Shown here in pieces: positions 8,757 through 16,901 of a stretch of 64,000 nt of DNA; the stretch's first letter is position 1; the number at the start of each line of letters is the position of its first letter. The stretch is from assembly GCF_900474295.1 (NCBI RefSeq), contig NZ_UCOB01000026.1:1-64000 (forward strand), read 5' to 3'. The notes under the pieces are model-generated. The model was not told the origin of the DNA, did no database searches, and saw only the letters and a program-made list of their open reading frames with translations. This DNA is from Synechococcus sp. UW140. GTDB taxonomy: Bacteria > Cyanobacteriota > Cyanobacteriia > PCC-6307 > Cyanobiaceae. A program made the position numbers and the translations under genes.

Positions 8757-9775
8757 GGGCGCCCAGATGAACCTTGAAAATGTTCACATAGATTGCTAAA
8801 TCTCTGGCCAGCACGATTAATGATACCAAGCTGATTGAGATCGAGCTGATCATCATCATTGCCTTGCTCAGCGGCTCCACTTCGTGTTGCCAATTGCCGG
8901 CTTAGCAGTTGATCCCGACTACGTTGAGACAGCATACAACTCAAACTACGATAAAATCTTGCGGCAAAATCAGGTCGTTGATGAAATGCCAACTTCAGCT
9001 GTTGCTTATTGATCTCAAGAAGTTCCATTCCGTTGGAACTGATGACACTCGCCGTTGCGCCTTGAGAATCTGCAATGAGCAATGTAAGTTCTCCAAGTAG
9101 CTCACCACGGCGAGAGCTTCCCACCTGCTTATTGCCACCATTCAAGCTCACAAAAATCTCTGCCTCACCGGACAAGATTAGATAAATTGAAGACACTTTT
9201 TCTCCTTGCATTAAAAGCCGATCACCAGGCTTGATCCTTCGCAGCGAACCAAGTGTTGCAAGCAAGTTGATATCTCGATCATTGAGCTTAGAAAAAAGAA
9301 CAAAGACCTTTCGCAATGGTTCTATCTCGACACCAGCTTCACTATTCCGATGAATCCAAGCATTTTGCCGATTGATCTGGCTGGCAAGTTTCCTGGCAAT
9401 GATCCAATGCAAGTCCGCCGAAAGCTTGGGATCATCTTCAGCCAAGCGTTCCAAAACAGAGGGCTTTAGTGCAAGTAATTTGCATGGGCTCAGCGCAAGC
9501 ACAGTTGCCACTGCTGGACGATTTTCAAGCCAGCTCATTTCTCCTACAATCGCACCATGGCCTAAGATCGCCAATTGCTTTTGATTACCACTTGGATCGG
9601 TCGTTTGAACGGATAACTCACCATCCACTAGGACATACACAGAACTACTGAGATTTCCCTCGACGATCAAGGGCTGACTAGCATCAATTCTTGTCATTTG
9701 ACCAGATGCTTCCAGCCAGGCGATCAAATCATCGCCGGCTTGCTCGAATAAATTAAACTCGCCAGCGCTGCGCAT
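8753..9775 (-). CDS. tandem cyclic-nucleotide-binding domain protein
   Basis: A 340-residue protein with two cNMP-binding folds, at about residues 10-135 and 155-285. Each shows the jelly-roll pattern (SSVYVLVDGELSV...GHGAIVGEMSWLENRPAVATV, and SSIYLILSGEAEIFV...RRGELLGELTLL). No helix-turn-helix is visible, so it is not a standard CRP regulator. It is the first gene of the export operon and overlaps the ABC gene by ATGA. Cyanobacterial peptide exporters sometimes carry such a domain fused at their N-terminus; here it is separate. An adenylate cyclase 2 kb away makes cAMP gating of export an attractive inference. Confidence 0.85.
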   Translation of the reverse strand: MRSAGEFNLFEQAGDDLIAWLEASGQMTRIDASQPLIVEGNLSSSVYVLVDGELSVQTTDPSGNQKQLAILGHGAIVGEMSWLENRPAVATVLALSPCKLLALKPSVLERLAEDDPKLSADLHWIIARKLASQINRQNAWIHRNSEAGVEIEPLRKVFVLFSKLNDRDINLLATLGSLRRIKPGDRLLMQGEKVSSIYLILSGEAEIFVSLNGGNKQVGSSRRGELLGELTLLIADSQGATASVISSNGMELLEINKQQLKLAFHQRPDFAARFYRSLSCMLSQRSRDQLLSRQLATRSGAAEQGNDDDQLDLNQLGIINRAGQRFSNLCEHFQGSSGRP

Positions 9776-10204
9776 GCTGATGCTGATGCCGCGGACCCAT
9801 GTATTTAATCCTAGTTGAGTTTAGCCATTGCGGCAACAAATACACCACAGCCCAAGACAACTTTTTCAGCTCAAAAGCATATGATCTCGGCTCGCTTTTG
9901 CAACAGATCAGAAATCAAAAAAGCAAGCTAGAGAACAAGCCTTGATGGATGCATATTAGCAAGACGAGAGGAATACAGAAAGAGGTTTCTAGGGGGCGTT
10001 AGCGTAAATCCTTGAATTGATAATTTTCACTATCAGCAAAACATATTCAGCCAGGAAGTCTTTAGGTGGCACGATGCACGAGAATGATTAGTATTGGCAA
10101 GAGCCTATTGAAGCAATAGGCAGAGGCACAAATCAGGGAGATGCTGCCACGGCACTGATTCAATGCTTAATTAAAACTCCTGGTTTTTCACTTTAACTTG
10201 GTCA
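9776..10204. other. divergent intergenic region between export operon and amine oxidase
   Basis: About 430 AT-rich bases separate the outward-facing export operon (minus) and amine oxidase (plus). Promoters for both probably lie here, but I could not assign -35/-10 boxes with confidence. No open frame of note, tRNA or strong hairpin is visible. Confidence 0.4.
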
Positions 10205-10210
10205 TTGCTG

Positions 10211-11611
10211 ATGAAGGTTTCAAGGCGAACAGCATTGCGCGCAGCTGTGTACTTGGCGACACCATGGCTTTTGTTTGGGCCAAGCCAGTTACGTGCTCGT
10301 AATTCACGAGACGCACAGAATAGCGAGAAGCATGTTGTTGTTATTGGTGCAGGAATGGCTGGGATTAGCGCCGCCAAGCAGTTACTGGTCAATGGTTATA
10401 GGGTGACGGTGCTCGAGGCTCGAGATCGACCAGGAGGACGAATCTGGACGACTCAACGCTTAGGTGTACCAGTTGATTTAGGAGCAGCCTGGATTCATGG
10501 TGACTCTAGAAACAACCCTTTAATGAAGTTAGCTAGGGAGCACAGCTTAAGAACTCGAGCAACCGACTGGGATGAGACTTGGCTTTACAAAAAAGGGCAG
10601 GGCGTGATCGAAAATGATAGTGATTACGAGCTAATTGAAGAAAAAGCCCAGCAGATCATCAACCGCATCCATGACTTGCAGCGCACAGCATCAGACAACG
10701 AATCAATGGGGAATGCAATCAATTTACTGCTGGAATCCACCAGTGGTTCTTCTATTATTAAAGATGGAGTGAGATGGTGGCTATCAAGCGAGATCGAAGC
10801 TGTCATGGGAGTCAACTACAAGGACTTATCACTTAAATATTGGGATGAAGATGAAGAATTTGACGGTAGTGACTTACTGCTAGAGAAGGGGTACGGCAAT
10901 TTGATCGAAAAAATGGCTACAGGACTAGATATTCGCTACCAACACATTGTGGATAAAATACAATATTCTGAAGGTGGTACAAAAGTCTCTGGAGGATGGG
11001 GGTCAATGGAAGCAGATAGTGTCCTTATTACAGTGCCACTTGGGGTGCTAAAAGAAAGCTTCATTCAATTCACGCCTAAACTTCCCCGAGGCAAGCTAGA
11101 TAGTATTGAAAGACTAGGCATGGGGCTACTAAATAAAATCGTAATGCGCTTTAGAGAGCCATTTTGGCCATCAGATGCTCATCGCCTCGGATTACTGAGC
11201 AGCACAACATTAGAACGAGTGGAATTCTTTCCGATCCCCCCATTAGCAGACAGTACAGTTCTACTTGCACTGGTTTATGGAGACTTTGCTCGGAGGATAG
11301 AGGATTTACCGAAGCAACAAATTGTTCAACTTTTACTCTCGCAATTGAGGGATATGTTTGGTGAGACTGTTCCTTCAGATGTCTTAGACATTATGATTAC
11401 CGGTTGGGGAAATGATGAATTTGCTATGGGCTCTTATTCACATATTCCACCAGGCGCTTCACTGCAAGATTGTGAGGATCTCTCTAAACCGGTTGGCGCA
11501 AGTTTGTTCTTTGCAGGAGAAGCAACTAACCGCCTATATCCTGGCACGGTGCATGGTGCATATTTGTCGGGATTACGAGCAGCCAGACAGATAGAATTGG
11601 CCCATTCATGA
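10211..11611 (+). CDS. Tat-exported flavin-dependent amine oxidase
   Basis: A 466-residue FAD amine oxidase of the monoamine/polyamine oxidase (LSD1-like) fold. The N-terminus MKVSRRTALRAAVYLATPW is a twin-arginine-type signal, pointing to export of the folded flavoprotein. FAD binding is shown by VVVIGAGMAGISAAKQL, then LEARDRPGGRIWT, and at the C-terminus FAGEATNRLYPGTVHGAYLSG. ATG 10211 is preferred; an in-frame TTG lies two codons upstream. The substrate is unknown: polyamines, other primary amines, or an amine in the exported peptide are all possible. It sits alone, facing the adenylate cyclase gene, with low GC content. Confidence 0.85.
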   Translation: MKVSRRTALRAAVYLATPWLLFGPSQLRARNSRDAQNSEKHVVVIGAGMAGISAAKQLLVNGYRVTVLEARDRPGGRIWTTQRLGVPVDLGAAWIHGDSRNNPLMKLAREHSLRTRATDWDETWLYKKGQGVIENDSDYELIEEKAQQIINRIHDLQRTASDNESMGNAINLLLESTSGSSIIKDGVRWWLSSEIEAVMGVNYKDLSLKYWDEDEEFDGSDLLLEKGYGNLIEKMATGLDIRYQHIVDKIQYSEGGTKVSGGWGSMEADSVLITVPLGVLKESFIQFTPKLPRGKLDSIERLGMGLLNKIVMRFREPFWPSDAHRLGLLSSTTLERVEFFPIPPLADSTVLLALVYGDFARRIEDLPKQQIVQLLLSQLRDMFGETVPSDVLDIMITGWGNDEFAMGSYSHIPPGASLQDCEDLSKPVGASLFFAGEATNRLYPGTVHGAYLSGLRAARQIELAHS

Positions 11612-11699
11612 TCAATAAAATCATCACAATGAACAAAGCTATGCTGTTCATATTCACTGCTTGTTCATCGTTTAAGGCACACCTAGGATTTACTAATTA

Positions 11700-13466
11700 A
11701 TGAGATTTTCTCTGACCAGTATTCGTTTCGTTCTAACTGGAGGAGTGACACTCTGTATTGTTCTTGTTGGTGGATTAGTAGGCGGAATTTCAATATGGGG
11801 CGGAATGAGCTCAGCCATGAGCCTGACTCGAATGGCACAAGTGAAGCAAACCATGATGTTGTCAGAGGAGTTAACCTCATTCACTAATTCTCTTCGCCAG
11901 GAAGCCGCCACAATTTCGGAAGTAATTGGCCAATCTGCTTTTGGCTTAAACAACAAAGAGATAATTACTATTTTATCAGCCTATTCAGAGCACAAAAGCT
12001 CCCTAACAAGTATTACAATTGTTCGCAAGAATAGAACCAACGTATGGGTTGGTCGTTGGAAAGGAGAAGTCGTCCATGAAGTGAATACTGAGCTAGCTGA
12101 GGAAGCCTATGTCTATGCAATTGAAGGGAGACCAGGTGATGGGGGTGAAGGGTTTGAGGATATTTACATCGAACCATCAGAAGGTCGACCAGTAATTACA
12201 TATACAAAGCATTTTGCAGACCAGAGCAATCAACCTGCCGGCACTTTATATCTCGACTTGGGATTAAAGACACTTTCCAAGTCATTATCTGATATACCGG
12301 GTCCTGATCAAGAGAAAATATTTATCTTTGATGCCAATGGATCGGCCATTGCTCATCCCTCCCTCATCAAGATGGAAGCTTACAAAACTTTTAGAAAAGT
12401 CCCTCATATAGGGAATCTAGGTGATCCCGTCGCCAAGGCCATCTATCAGAAAATAAGTACAGGGAATTTCGATATGACGGACATCAAGGTAGGCAAGGAA
12501 GCCTGGCTTGTTTCTATTGCTCGGAACCAAGATGTTGGTGATTCTGATTGGTTCGCAGTGTCTGTAATCCCCCGCCAAGTTGTTTTGGGGCCAGTGTTAG
12601 ACAGAGCAAAATTAGTCACCTTTATTTCACTTGTGATTGTGGTGGCTGCAATTATTATTAGCCAGTTAGTTGGTCGTTCTATAGCTCGACCATTGGGCAA
12701 GCTTGCTTCCGCAGCCGCTGCGGTCCAGGAGTTGGATTTAAAGCTTGCAGTATCTGAGTTGAGTTATTTTGATGAGTTGAGAAAAACGGAGAAGGCATTT
12801 CGTGCAATGCTTCGAAGTTTAGATGTGTTTGCTAAATATGTGCCCAGCAGCTTAGTAAGGCGTTTAATGCAACTGCAGGCAAATGGATATTCAGTGATTG
12901 CTGAGGAAAGAAAAGTTACCATCCTTTTCACTGATGTTGTCGGATACACCTCAATCTCAGATGGCATGCCTCCTGCCGAGCTCGCTGCTCTTCTGAATGA
13001 GTACTTTGAGATACTTGTCGACAAAGTCATTGAACATGGCGGTACAGTGGATAAATTTATTGGTGATGCCTTGATGGTTTTTTGGAATGCTCCTGACCAT
13101 CAACCTGATCATGCTGACCGCGCCATTCAAGCTGGACTAGCGATTCAGGAAGCCGTCAGAGGATTTAATGCACTGAGGTCTGCCAAGGGTTTGATGCCTT
13201 TAGAAACAAGAATCGGAATGCATACTGGGTTAGTCCTTGCAGGTGAAATTGGCTCGACTGAGCGTATGAACTACACGATCGTCGGTGATGCAGTTAATAC
13301 TGCTGCTAGGCTTGAATCTTTAGGGAAAAGTGTTGGGCAAATGTTGTGCATTTCTAGCTCAACAAAGGATGAAGCTCACGGCATTTATCAATGGCAAGAG
13401 GTTGATCGAATCATCTTAAGGGGGAGGTCGGATCAAACATTAGTTTATACAATTAAAGACGCTTAA
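11700..13466 (+). CDS. membrane adenylate cyclase with extracytoplasmic sensor and HAMP
   Basis: A 588-residue class III nucleotide cyclase. A membrane helix at about 8-36 is followed by a large periplasmic cache-like sensor (about 40-295). A second helix (about 302-325), a HAMP linker ([19 protein letters not shown]) and the catalytic domain (about 400-585) follow. The first metal-binding Asp is in LFTDVVGYT and the second in [10 protein letters not shown]. Lys in VDKFIGD and Asp in [13 protein letters not shown] fit ATP rather than GTP specificity, and NTAAR supplies the transition-state Asn/Arg. The product should be cAMP made in response to an outside ligand. The cNMP-binding protein of the export operon is a candidate local receptor. 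Confidence 0.9.
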   Translation: MRFSLTSIRFVLTGGVTLCIVLVGGLVGGISIWGGMSSAMSLTRMAQVKQTMMLSEELTSFTNSLRQEAATISEVIGQSAFGLNNKEIITILSAYSEHKSSLTSITIVRKNRTNVWVGRWKGEVVHEVNTELAEEAYVYAIEGRPGDGGEGFEDIYIEPSEGRPVITYTKHFADQSNQPAGTLYLDLGLKTLSKSLSDIPGPDQEKIFIFDANGSAIAHPSLIKMEAYKTFRKVPHIGNLGDPVAKAIYQKISTGNFDMTDIKVGKEAWLVSIARNQDVGDSDWFAVSVIPRQVVLGPVLDRAKLVTFISLVIVVAAIIISQLVGRSIARPLGKLASAAAAVQELDLKLAVSELSYFDELRKTEKAFRAMLRSLDVFAKYVPSSLVRRLMQLQANGYSVIAEERKVTILFTDVVGYTSISDGMPPAELAALLNEYFEILVDKVIEHGGTVDKFIGDALMVFWNAPDHQPDHADRAIQAGLAIQEAVRGFNALRSAKGLMPLETRIGMHTGLVLAGEIGSTERMNYTIVGDAVNTAARLESLGKSVGQMLCISSSTKDEAHGIYQWQEVDRIILRGRSDQTLVYTIKDA

Positions 13467-13521
13467 ACCTTCCCCACATAGGACTTAGAGCCATCAATGA
13501 TTCATCAAAAGCCCTTCTTAA

Positions 13522-13580
13522 ATGGATGGATGGATGGATGGATGGATGGATGGATGGATGGATGGATGGATGGATGGATG
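13522..13580. repeat. (ATGG)n tetranucleotide microsatellite
   Basis: Fourteen full ATGG units plus ATG run uninterrupted from 13522 to 13580. In one frame it reads as repeating Met-Asp-Gly-Trp and stops at once with TGA 13579-13581. A four-base unit shifts frame with every gain or loss, as in phase-variable loci. Here it lies between the cyclase stop and a decayed precursor, so any effect would be on a short ORF, spacing or transcription. Confidence 0.95.
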
Positions 13581-13657
13581 ATTTTTCCCTATTGTCGATT
13601 ACCTTAGATTGCCCCGAGGGCTCTTCAACTCAACGCTGCTAGATCTTGCTTAATAAG

Positions 13658-13850
13658 ATCGACAAGACGTCAACTTCATGGCACTTCGCTGAACTGCAGT
13701 TGCTAAATCCTGAAACACAAATCGGGCGTCACAACCTACTGACACAAGCCCCTAAGGTGATGTTCAGTCACATTGTGAGGGTAACTTGTGAGAAGGGGAA
13801 AGAGCGTCAAAGAGCCAAGGAGTTATCGACATTAATCCACACAACCTCCT
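13658..13850 (+). pseudogene. decayed Nif11-type precursor leader
   Basis: In the frame through 13709-13798 the translation runs PETQ...LLTQAPKVMFSHIVRVTCEKG. It aligns without gaps over 30 residues with precursor 1 (LETQ...LMSQNPQLMFERIVELAAEKG), with 13 identities including the P.MF..IV....EKG core. The DNA also matches codon for codon at several positions. An ATCGACAAG at 13658 may be the old ATGGACAAA start seen in precursor 2. No acidic ELDAIAL segment, GG site or core follows. The frame instead runs into the antisense of the dioxygenase gene, so the 3' half seems to have been lost. Confidence 0.55.
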
Positions 13851-13855
13851 CACTT

Positions 13856-14545
13856 TCAAAGACATCTAGCACGATACATGAGTCTGCTCATATCCGAGAA
13901 ATCAGTTCGTGCATGCAGAGCATGCCAGTTATCACACAACAGCACATCACCAGACTCCAACCTCACATGTTCGACAAATGAAGACTCCTGAATTGCCTTT
14001 TCAAATGCCTGAGCAAGGCTAAGGTCAGAATCATTTTTGCAAACGATGTTATCGCTCCGCCAGCGAATAGTTCCATCCTTAAGAAAGATCGGCGATGGGG
14101 GCGAAAAAGCCGGAGTGGATTTGGACCTAAACACCGCCGGAACAGCCCAACTCCAGACGCTCTGTTTCATCCGCTCGACTGCTTGACTGCCAAGTGCCTC
14201 TAGCGCAACTTGATAGGCATCCTTCATACTGATCAGAAGGTTGTCACCACCATCGGCTGCAGGGGTATTGCAGGCGAGAATGAACAGAGGTTCAGGATAT
14301 TGATGATATTGCGAATCGGTATGAAAGCCTGCGGGACCAGCAATTTCGGAATACGTTCCCGTGCTCTTACGGGGTTGTACTGGCCAGGAACCTGTCCCTC
14401 CATCACGAAGGGACAGGTCACCGAAGCCCTTAGCAAAATCCTCAACCGCGGCAGCAGTAACTGGTTTAGACAATACCTGTCTGAACACACGATACTTCGT
14501 CTGTTCAGAGAACAGCGACTTCAAATCGGCATCTGTTAGGGGCAT
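13856..14545 (-). CDS. TauD/TfdA-type Fe(II)/2-oxoglutarate dioxygenase
   Basis: A 229-residue protein with the 2-oxoglutarate-dependent dioxygenase iron triad: His75 and Asp77 in FHTDSQY, and the distal His211 in NWHALHARTDF. A 2-oxoglutarate-binding Arg near the C-terminus (MYRARCL) is also present. It is somewhat short for TauD (usually about 280) but keeps the catalytic set. The substrate cannot be told from sequence: such enzymes hydroxylate small metabolites, taurine or, in some clusters, peptides. It closes the AT-rich accessory region and is followed by 235 bases without a gene before moeB. Confidence 0.8.
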   Translation of the reverse strand: MPLTDADLKSLFSEQTKYRVFRQVLSKPVTAAAVEDFAKGFGDLSLRDGGTGSWPVQPRKSTGTYSEIAGPAGFHTDSQYHQYPEPLFILACNTPAADGGDNLLISMKDAYQVALEALGSQAVERMKQSVWSWAVPAVFRSKSTPAFSPPSPIFLKDGTIRWRSDNIVCKNDSDLSLAQAFEKAIQESSFVEHVRLESGDVLLCDNWHALHARTDFSDMSRLMYRARCL

Positions 14546-14780
14546 GCGAGCAACACCCTATAGAAGGGATCGTATATCACTTCATAGACCAGCAAAGAGT
14601 CAACAAGTCTATAGCTTTCTGCATACAAACCACCAACAGTCCCTTTTGATGATGTTGTGATTGACTTCGATTGTAGTGAATACAGCGTTCGAAATAGAGT
14701 GACCAAGCCACAACGGAATCGGCCGCCAATTAGGGATTGCTACTGAGCATCACAATCCATCTCAGATCGAACAACAGAAT

Positions 14781-15953
14781 TCAATAGCGAGGAACGCCAG
14801 GATCAATCTGCTGTGACCAGGCATCGATCCCACCTTCAACGTTGATTGCCCTAATGCCATGGCCAGCCAGAGCCTGGACCGCCTTGGCAGAGCGCCCACC
14901 CAGTTTGCAGTGCACGAAGAGCGGTTTGTCGGCGGAAAGAGCACGGATTCGTTCCACGGCTTCGCCGCTTTCGATCGTTGCCAGAGGAATCAATTCCGCA
15001 CCGGGGATCACGGCCACCTCCGCCTCCGGCGGATTACGCACATCCACCAACACCAAAGCCTCGCCTGCATCAAGTCGTTGCTTGAGCTCCTGAACGCTCA
15101 CGCTATCCATGCCTTCCATGTCCTCCGGGACCGATCCGACGCCACTGGCGCCGCAGAACGCTTCGTAGTCAATCAGCCGATCGATCACCGGCCTCTCAGG
15201 AATGGGCTGCAAACGGAATTCACGGAACCGCATCGCCAACCCATCCACCACGAGAAGCCTCCCGTCCAGAGGTTGACCGATGCCAGTGATCACCTTGATC
15301 GCTTCGGTGGCCTGCAGTAAACCGATCAACCCCGGCATCACCCCGAGAACACCCCCTTGCGCACATGAGGGCACAAGACCCGGCGGTGGGGGTTCGGGCA
15401 CCAAATCGCGGTAATCCGGACTGGAAGCGGTGAGGTTGAACACACTCACCTGACCTTCAAATCCCTGCACAGAGCCATAGATGCATGGCTTGCCCAACAA
15501 CACACAGGCGTCATTGATCAGATATCGACTCGGGAAGTTATCGGTGCCATCACAAATCAGGTCGTAGGGGCGAAACAGCTCCAGGGCATTGGTCGGCGTG
15601 ATCCTCGTGTTGTAGGTGTCCACCCTGCAAAAAGGGTTGAGATCGTTGATCCGGGCACGCGCGGATACAACCTTGTCCTCGCCCACGCTGGACGTGCCAT
15701 GGATCACCTGACGCTGAAGGTTGGAGTGATCCACCACATCGAAATCAACGATGCCAATACGCCCAACCCCTGCAGCCGCCAGGTAGAGCAGCAACGGTGA
15801 TCCGAGGCCACCGCTGCCGACACACAGCACCGATGCAGCCTTCAGGTGCCTCTGGCCTTCAATCCCAAGCTCAGGCAGGCTGAGATGACGGGCATAACGG
15901 GCCCGCTCTTCCTGACTGATGTCAGCGGTTTGATCCGCGGAATCGCCTGACAC
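14781..15953 (-). CDS. moeB: MoeB/ThiF-type adenylyltransferase fused to rhodanese
   Basis: A 390-residue E1-like enzyme that adenylates the C-terminus of small sulfur-carrier proteins (MoaD/ThiS type), with a rhodanese domain that can supply sulfur. The nucleotide site is VLCVGSGGLGSPLLLYLAAAG (about 40-60), then DFDVVDHSNLQRQ and CDGTDNF. The conserved Cys lies in PPPPGLVPSCAQGGVLG. The zinc CxxC pair of the E. coli enzyme is absent here. The C-terminal rhodanese (about 280-390) has its active-site Cys in FVHCKLGGRS near residue 348. It lies 24 bases downstream of a JAMM peptidase gene on the same strand. Confidence 0.88.
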   Translation of the reverse strand: MSGDSADQTADISQEERARYARHLSLPELGIEGQRHLKAASVLCVGSGGLGSPLLLYLAAAGVGRIGIVDFDVVDHSNLQRQVIHGTSSVGEDKVVSARARINDLNPFCRVDTYNTRITPTNALELFRPYDLICDGTDNFPSRYLINDACVLLGKPCIYGSVQGFEGQVSVFNLTASSPDYRDLVPEPPPPGLVPSCAQGGVLGVMPGLIGLLQATEAIKVITGIGQPLDGRLLVVDGLAMRFREFRLQPIPERPVIDRLIDYEAFCGASGVGSVPEDMEGMDSVSVQELKQRLDAGEALVLVDVRNPPEAEVAVIPGAELIPLATIESGEAVERIRALSADKPLFVHCKLGGRSAKAVQALAGHGIRAINVEGGIDAWSQQIDPGVPRY

Positions 15954-15977
15954 AGATGAACAAAGTGAACGACACCC

Positions 15978-16490
15978 TTAGTCAGTGTGTGCCACAGCGC
16001 CAGCCTCGGGCTCGAGCCACCAGGCGCGAAAGGAGTGATCTTTGGCCATGATCACCATCAACGAAGGTTCATAAAGCCAGCGGCGATCCGTGAGCGAAGG
16101 GATGGCCTCGCCGCCAGGGTGGGAGTGAGCGCTGCCAAGCACCTGACATCCGCAATGGCGCCCCCAGCGCTGGGCATGAAGCTGCTCCCGCGGATCGATT
16201 GCGAAACGGTTGTGAAGGCTGGGTGAAGTCTGTGTTGAGCGGTCTTCTGTGGCTCCATGCTGCTGATTTGCCAGCTCGGGCAATCCCTCCAAACCTGAAC
16301 GCCAGACGTTGCAGCAGGGCCACACCGCTCTGACGTTCCAAGCCTGGTGACTGCGGTCTCCTAGCAGCAGGGCACATCCCTCGCGAGGGAAAGCCGAGAC
16401 GAGCGTGCGGCGGAGAATGATCAGGACATCGGAATCGAATGCCAGAAGCCATGGCGTTTCGAGAGAATGACCGATACGCTCAACGAACAT
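15978..16490 (-). CDS. JAMM/MPN (M67 family) metallopeptidase
   Basis: A 170-residue zinc peptidase of the MPN/JAB fold. The JAMM signature is present: a Glu in REGCALLLGD, then HSHPGGEAIPSLTD giving the two His and the Asp that bind zinc. Bacterial members release amino acids such as cysteine from thiocarboxylated sulfur-carrier proteins. Its position directly upstream of the MoeB-rhodanese gene supports that role, although no carrier protein is encoded alongside. The start at 16490 overlaps the divergent CAAD frame, so a shorter N-terminus is possible. Confidence 0.8.
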   Translation of the reverse strand: MFVERIGHSLETPWLLAFDSDVLIILRRTLVSAFPREGCALLLGDRSHQAWNVRAVWPCCNVWRSGLEGLPELANQQHGATEDRSTQTSPSLHNRFAIDPREQLHAQRWGRHCGCQVLGSAHSHPGGEAIPSLTDRRWLYEPSLMVIMAKDHSFRAWWLEPEAGAVAHTD

Positions 16491-16510
16491 TTTGCAGCTG
16501 CCCCGGGCTC

Positions 16511-16900
16511 ATGAGTGAGGACACCACTGCGGTCAAGGACCCCACGTCAACCGAAACCATGCCTGACAGCGACTCCAACCCCACCACTGAAACGATCAAC
16601 TTCACCGAGCGCTACAGCGAAGTGCTGGGCAAGGTGAATGAAACCCTCGACCAAGTGGATTGGAGTCAAGTCGGCCGAATTGGCAAGGTGGTCGGCATCT
16701 TGGCAGCTGTGATTGTTGCGCAAATTCTGATCAAAGGAATCTTAGACACGATCAACTTGCTGCCAGTGGTGCCAGGTCTTCTCGAGCTCTTGGGTGTCGT
16801 CGTCGTCGGCCAATGGAGCTGGAACAACCTCACAACCAGCGACAAGCGTTCCGCTTTGGTGAATCGTGTTCAAACGCTTCGCCAGGAATACCTCGGCTGA
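16511..16900 (+). CDS. CAAD-domain thylakoid-associated membrane protein
   Basis: About 129 residues from ATG 16511 (a longer frame opens at 16439, another Met at 16559). An acidic low-complexity N-terminus is followed by an amphipathic segment (ERYSEVLGKVNETLDQVDWSQ) and two hydrophobic helices (VGILAAVIVAQILIKGI and LLPVVPGLLELLGVVVVGQW), ending in a basic tail (RVQTLRQEYLG). This is the cyanobacterial CAAD pattern, also found appended to some aminoacyl-tRNA synthetases and involved in membrane anchoring. It is divergent from the JAMM gene and convergent with the kinase gene. Confidence 0.8.
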   Translation: MSEDTTAVKDPTSTETMPDSDSNPTTETINFTERYSEVLGKVNETLDQVDWSQVGRIGKVVGILAAVIVAQILIKGILDTINLLPVVPGLLELLGVVVVGQWSWNNLTTSDKRSALVNRVQTLRQEYLG

Positions 16901-16901
16901 T

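Noticed and set aside
13850-13981. C-terminal part of the short frame that begins with the fossil Nif11 leader
   Set aside because: It is the antisense of the TauD-like gene; no Nif11 features remain in this part.
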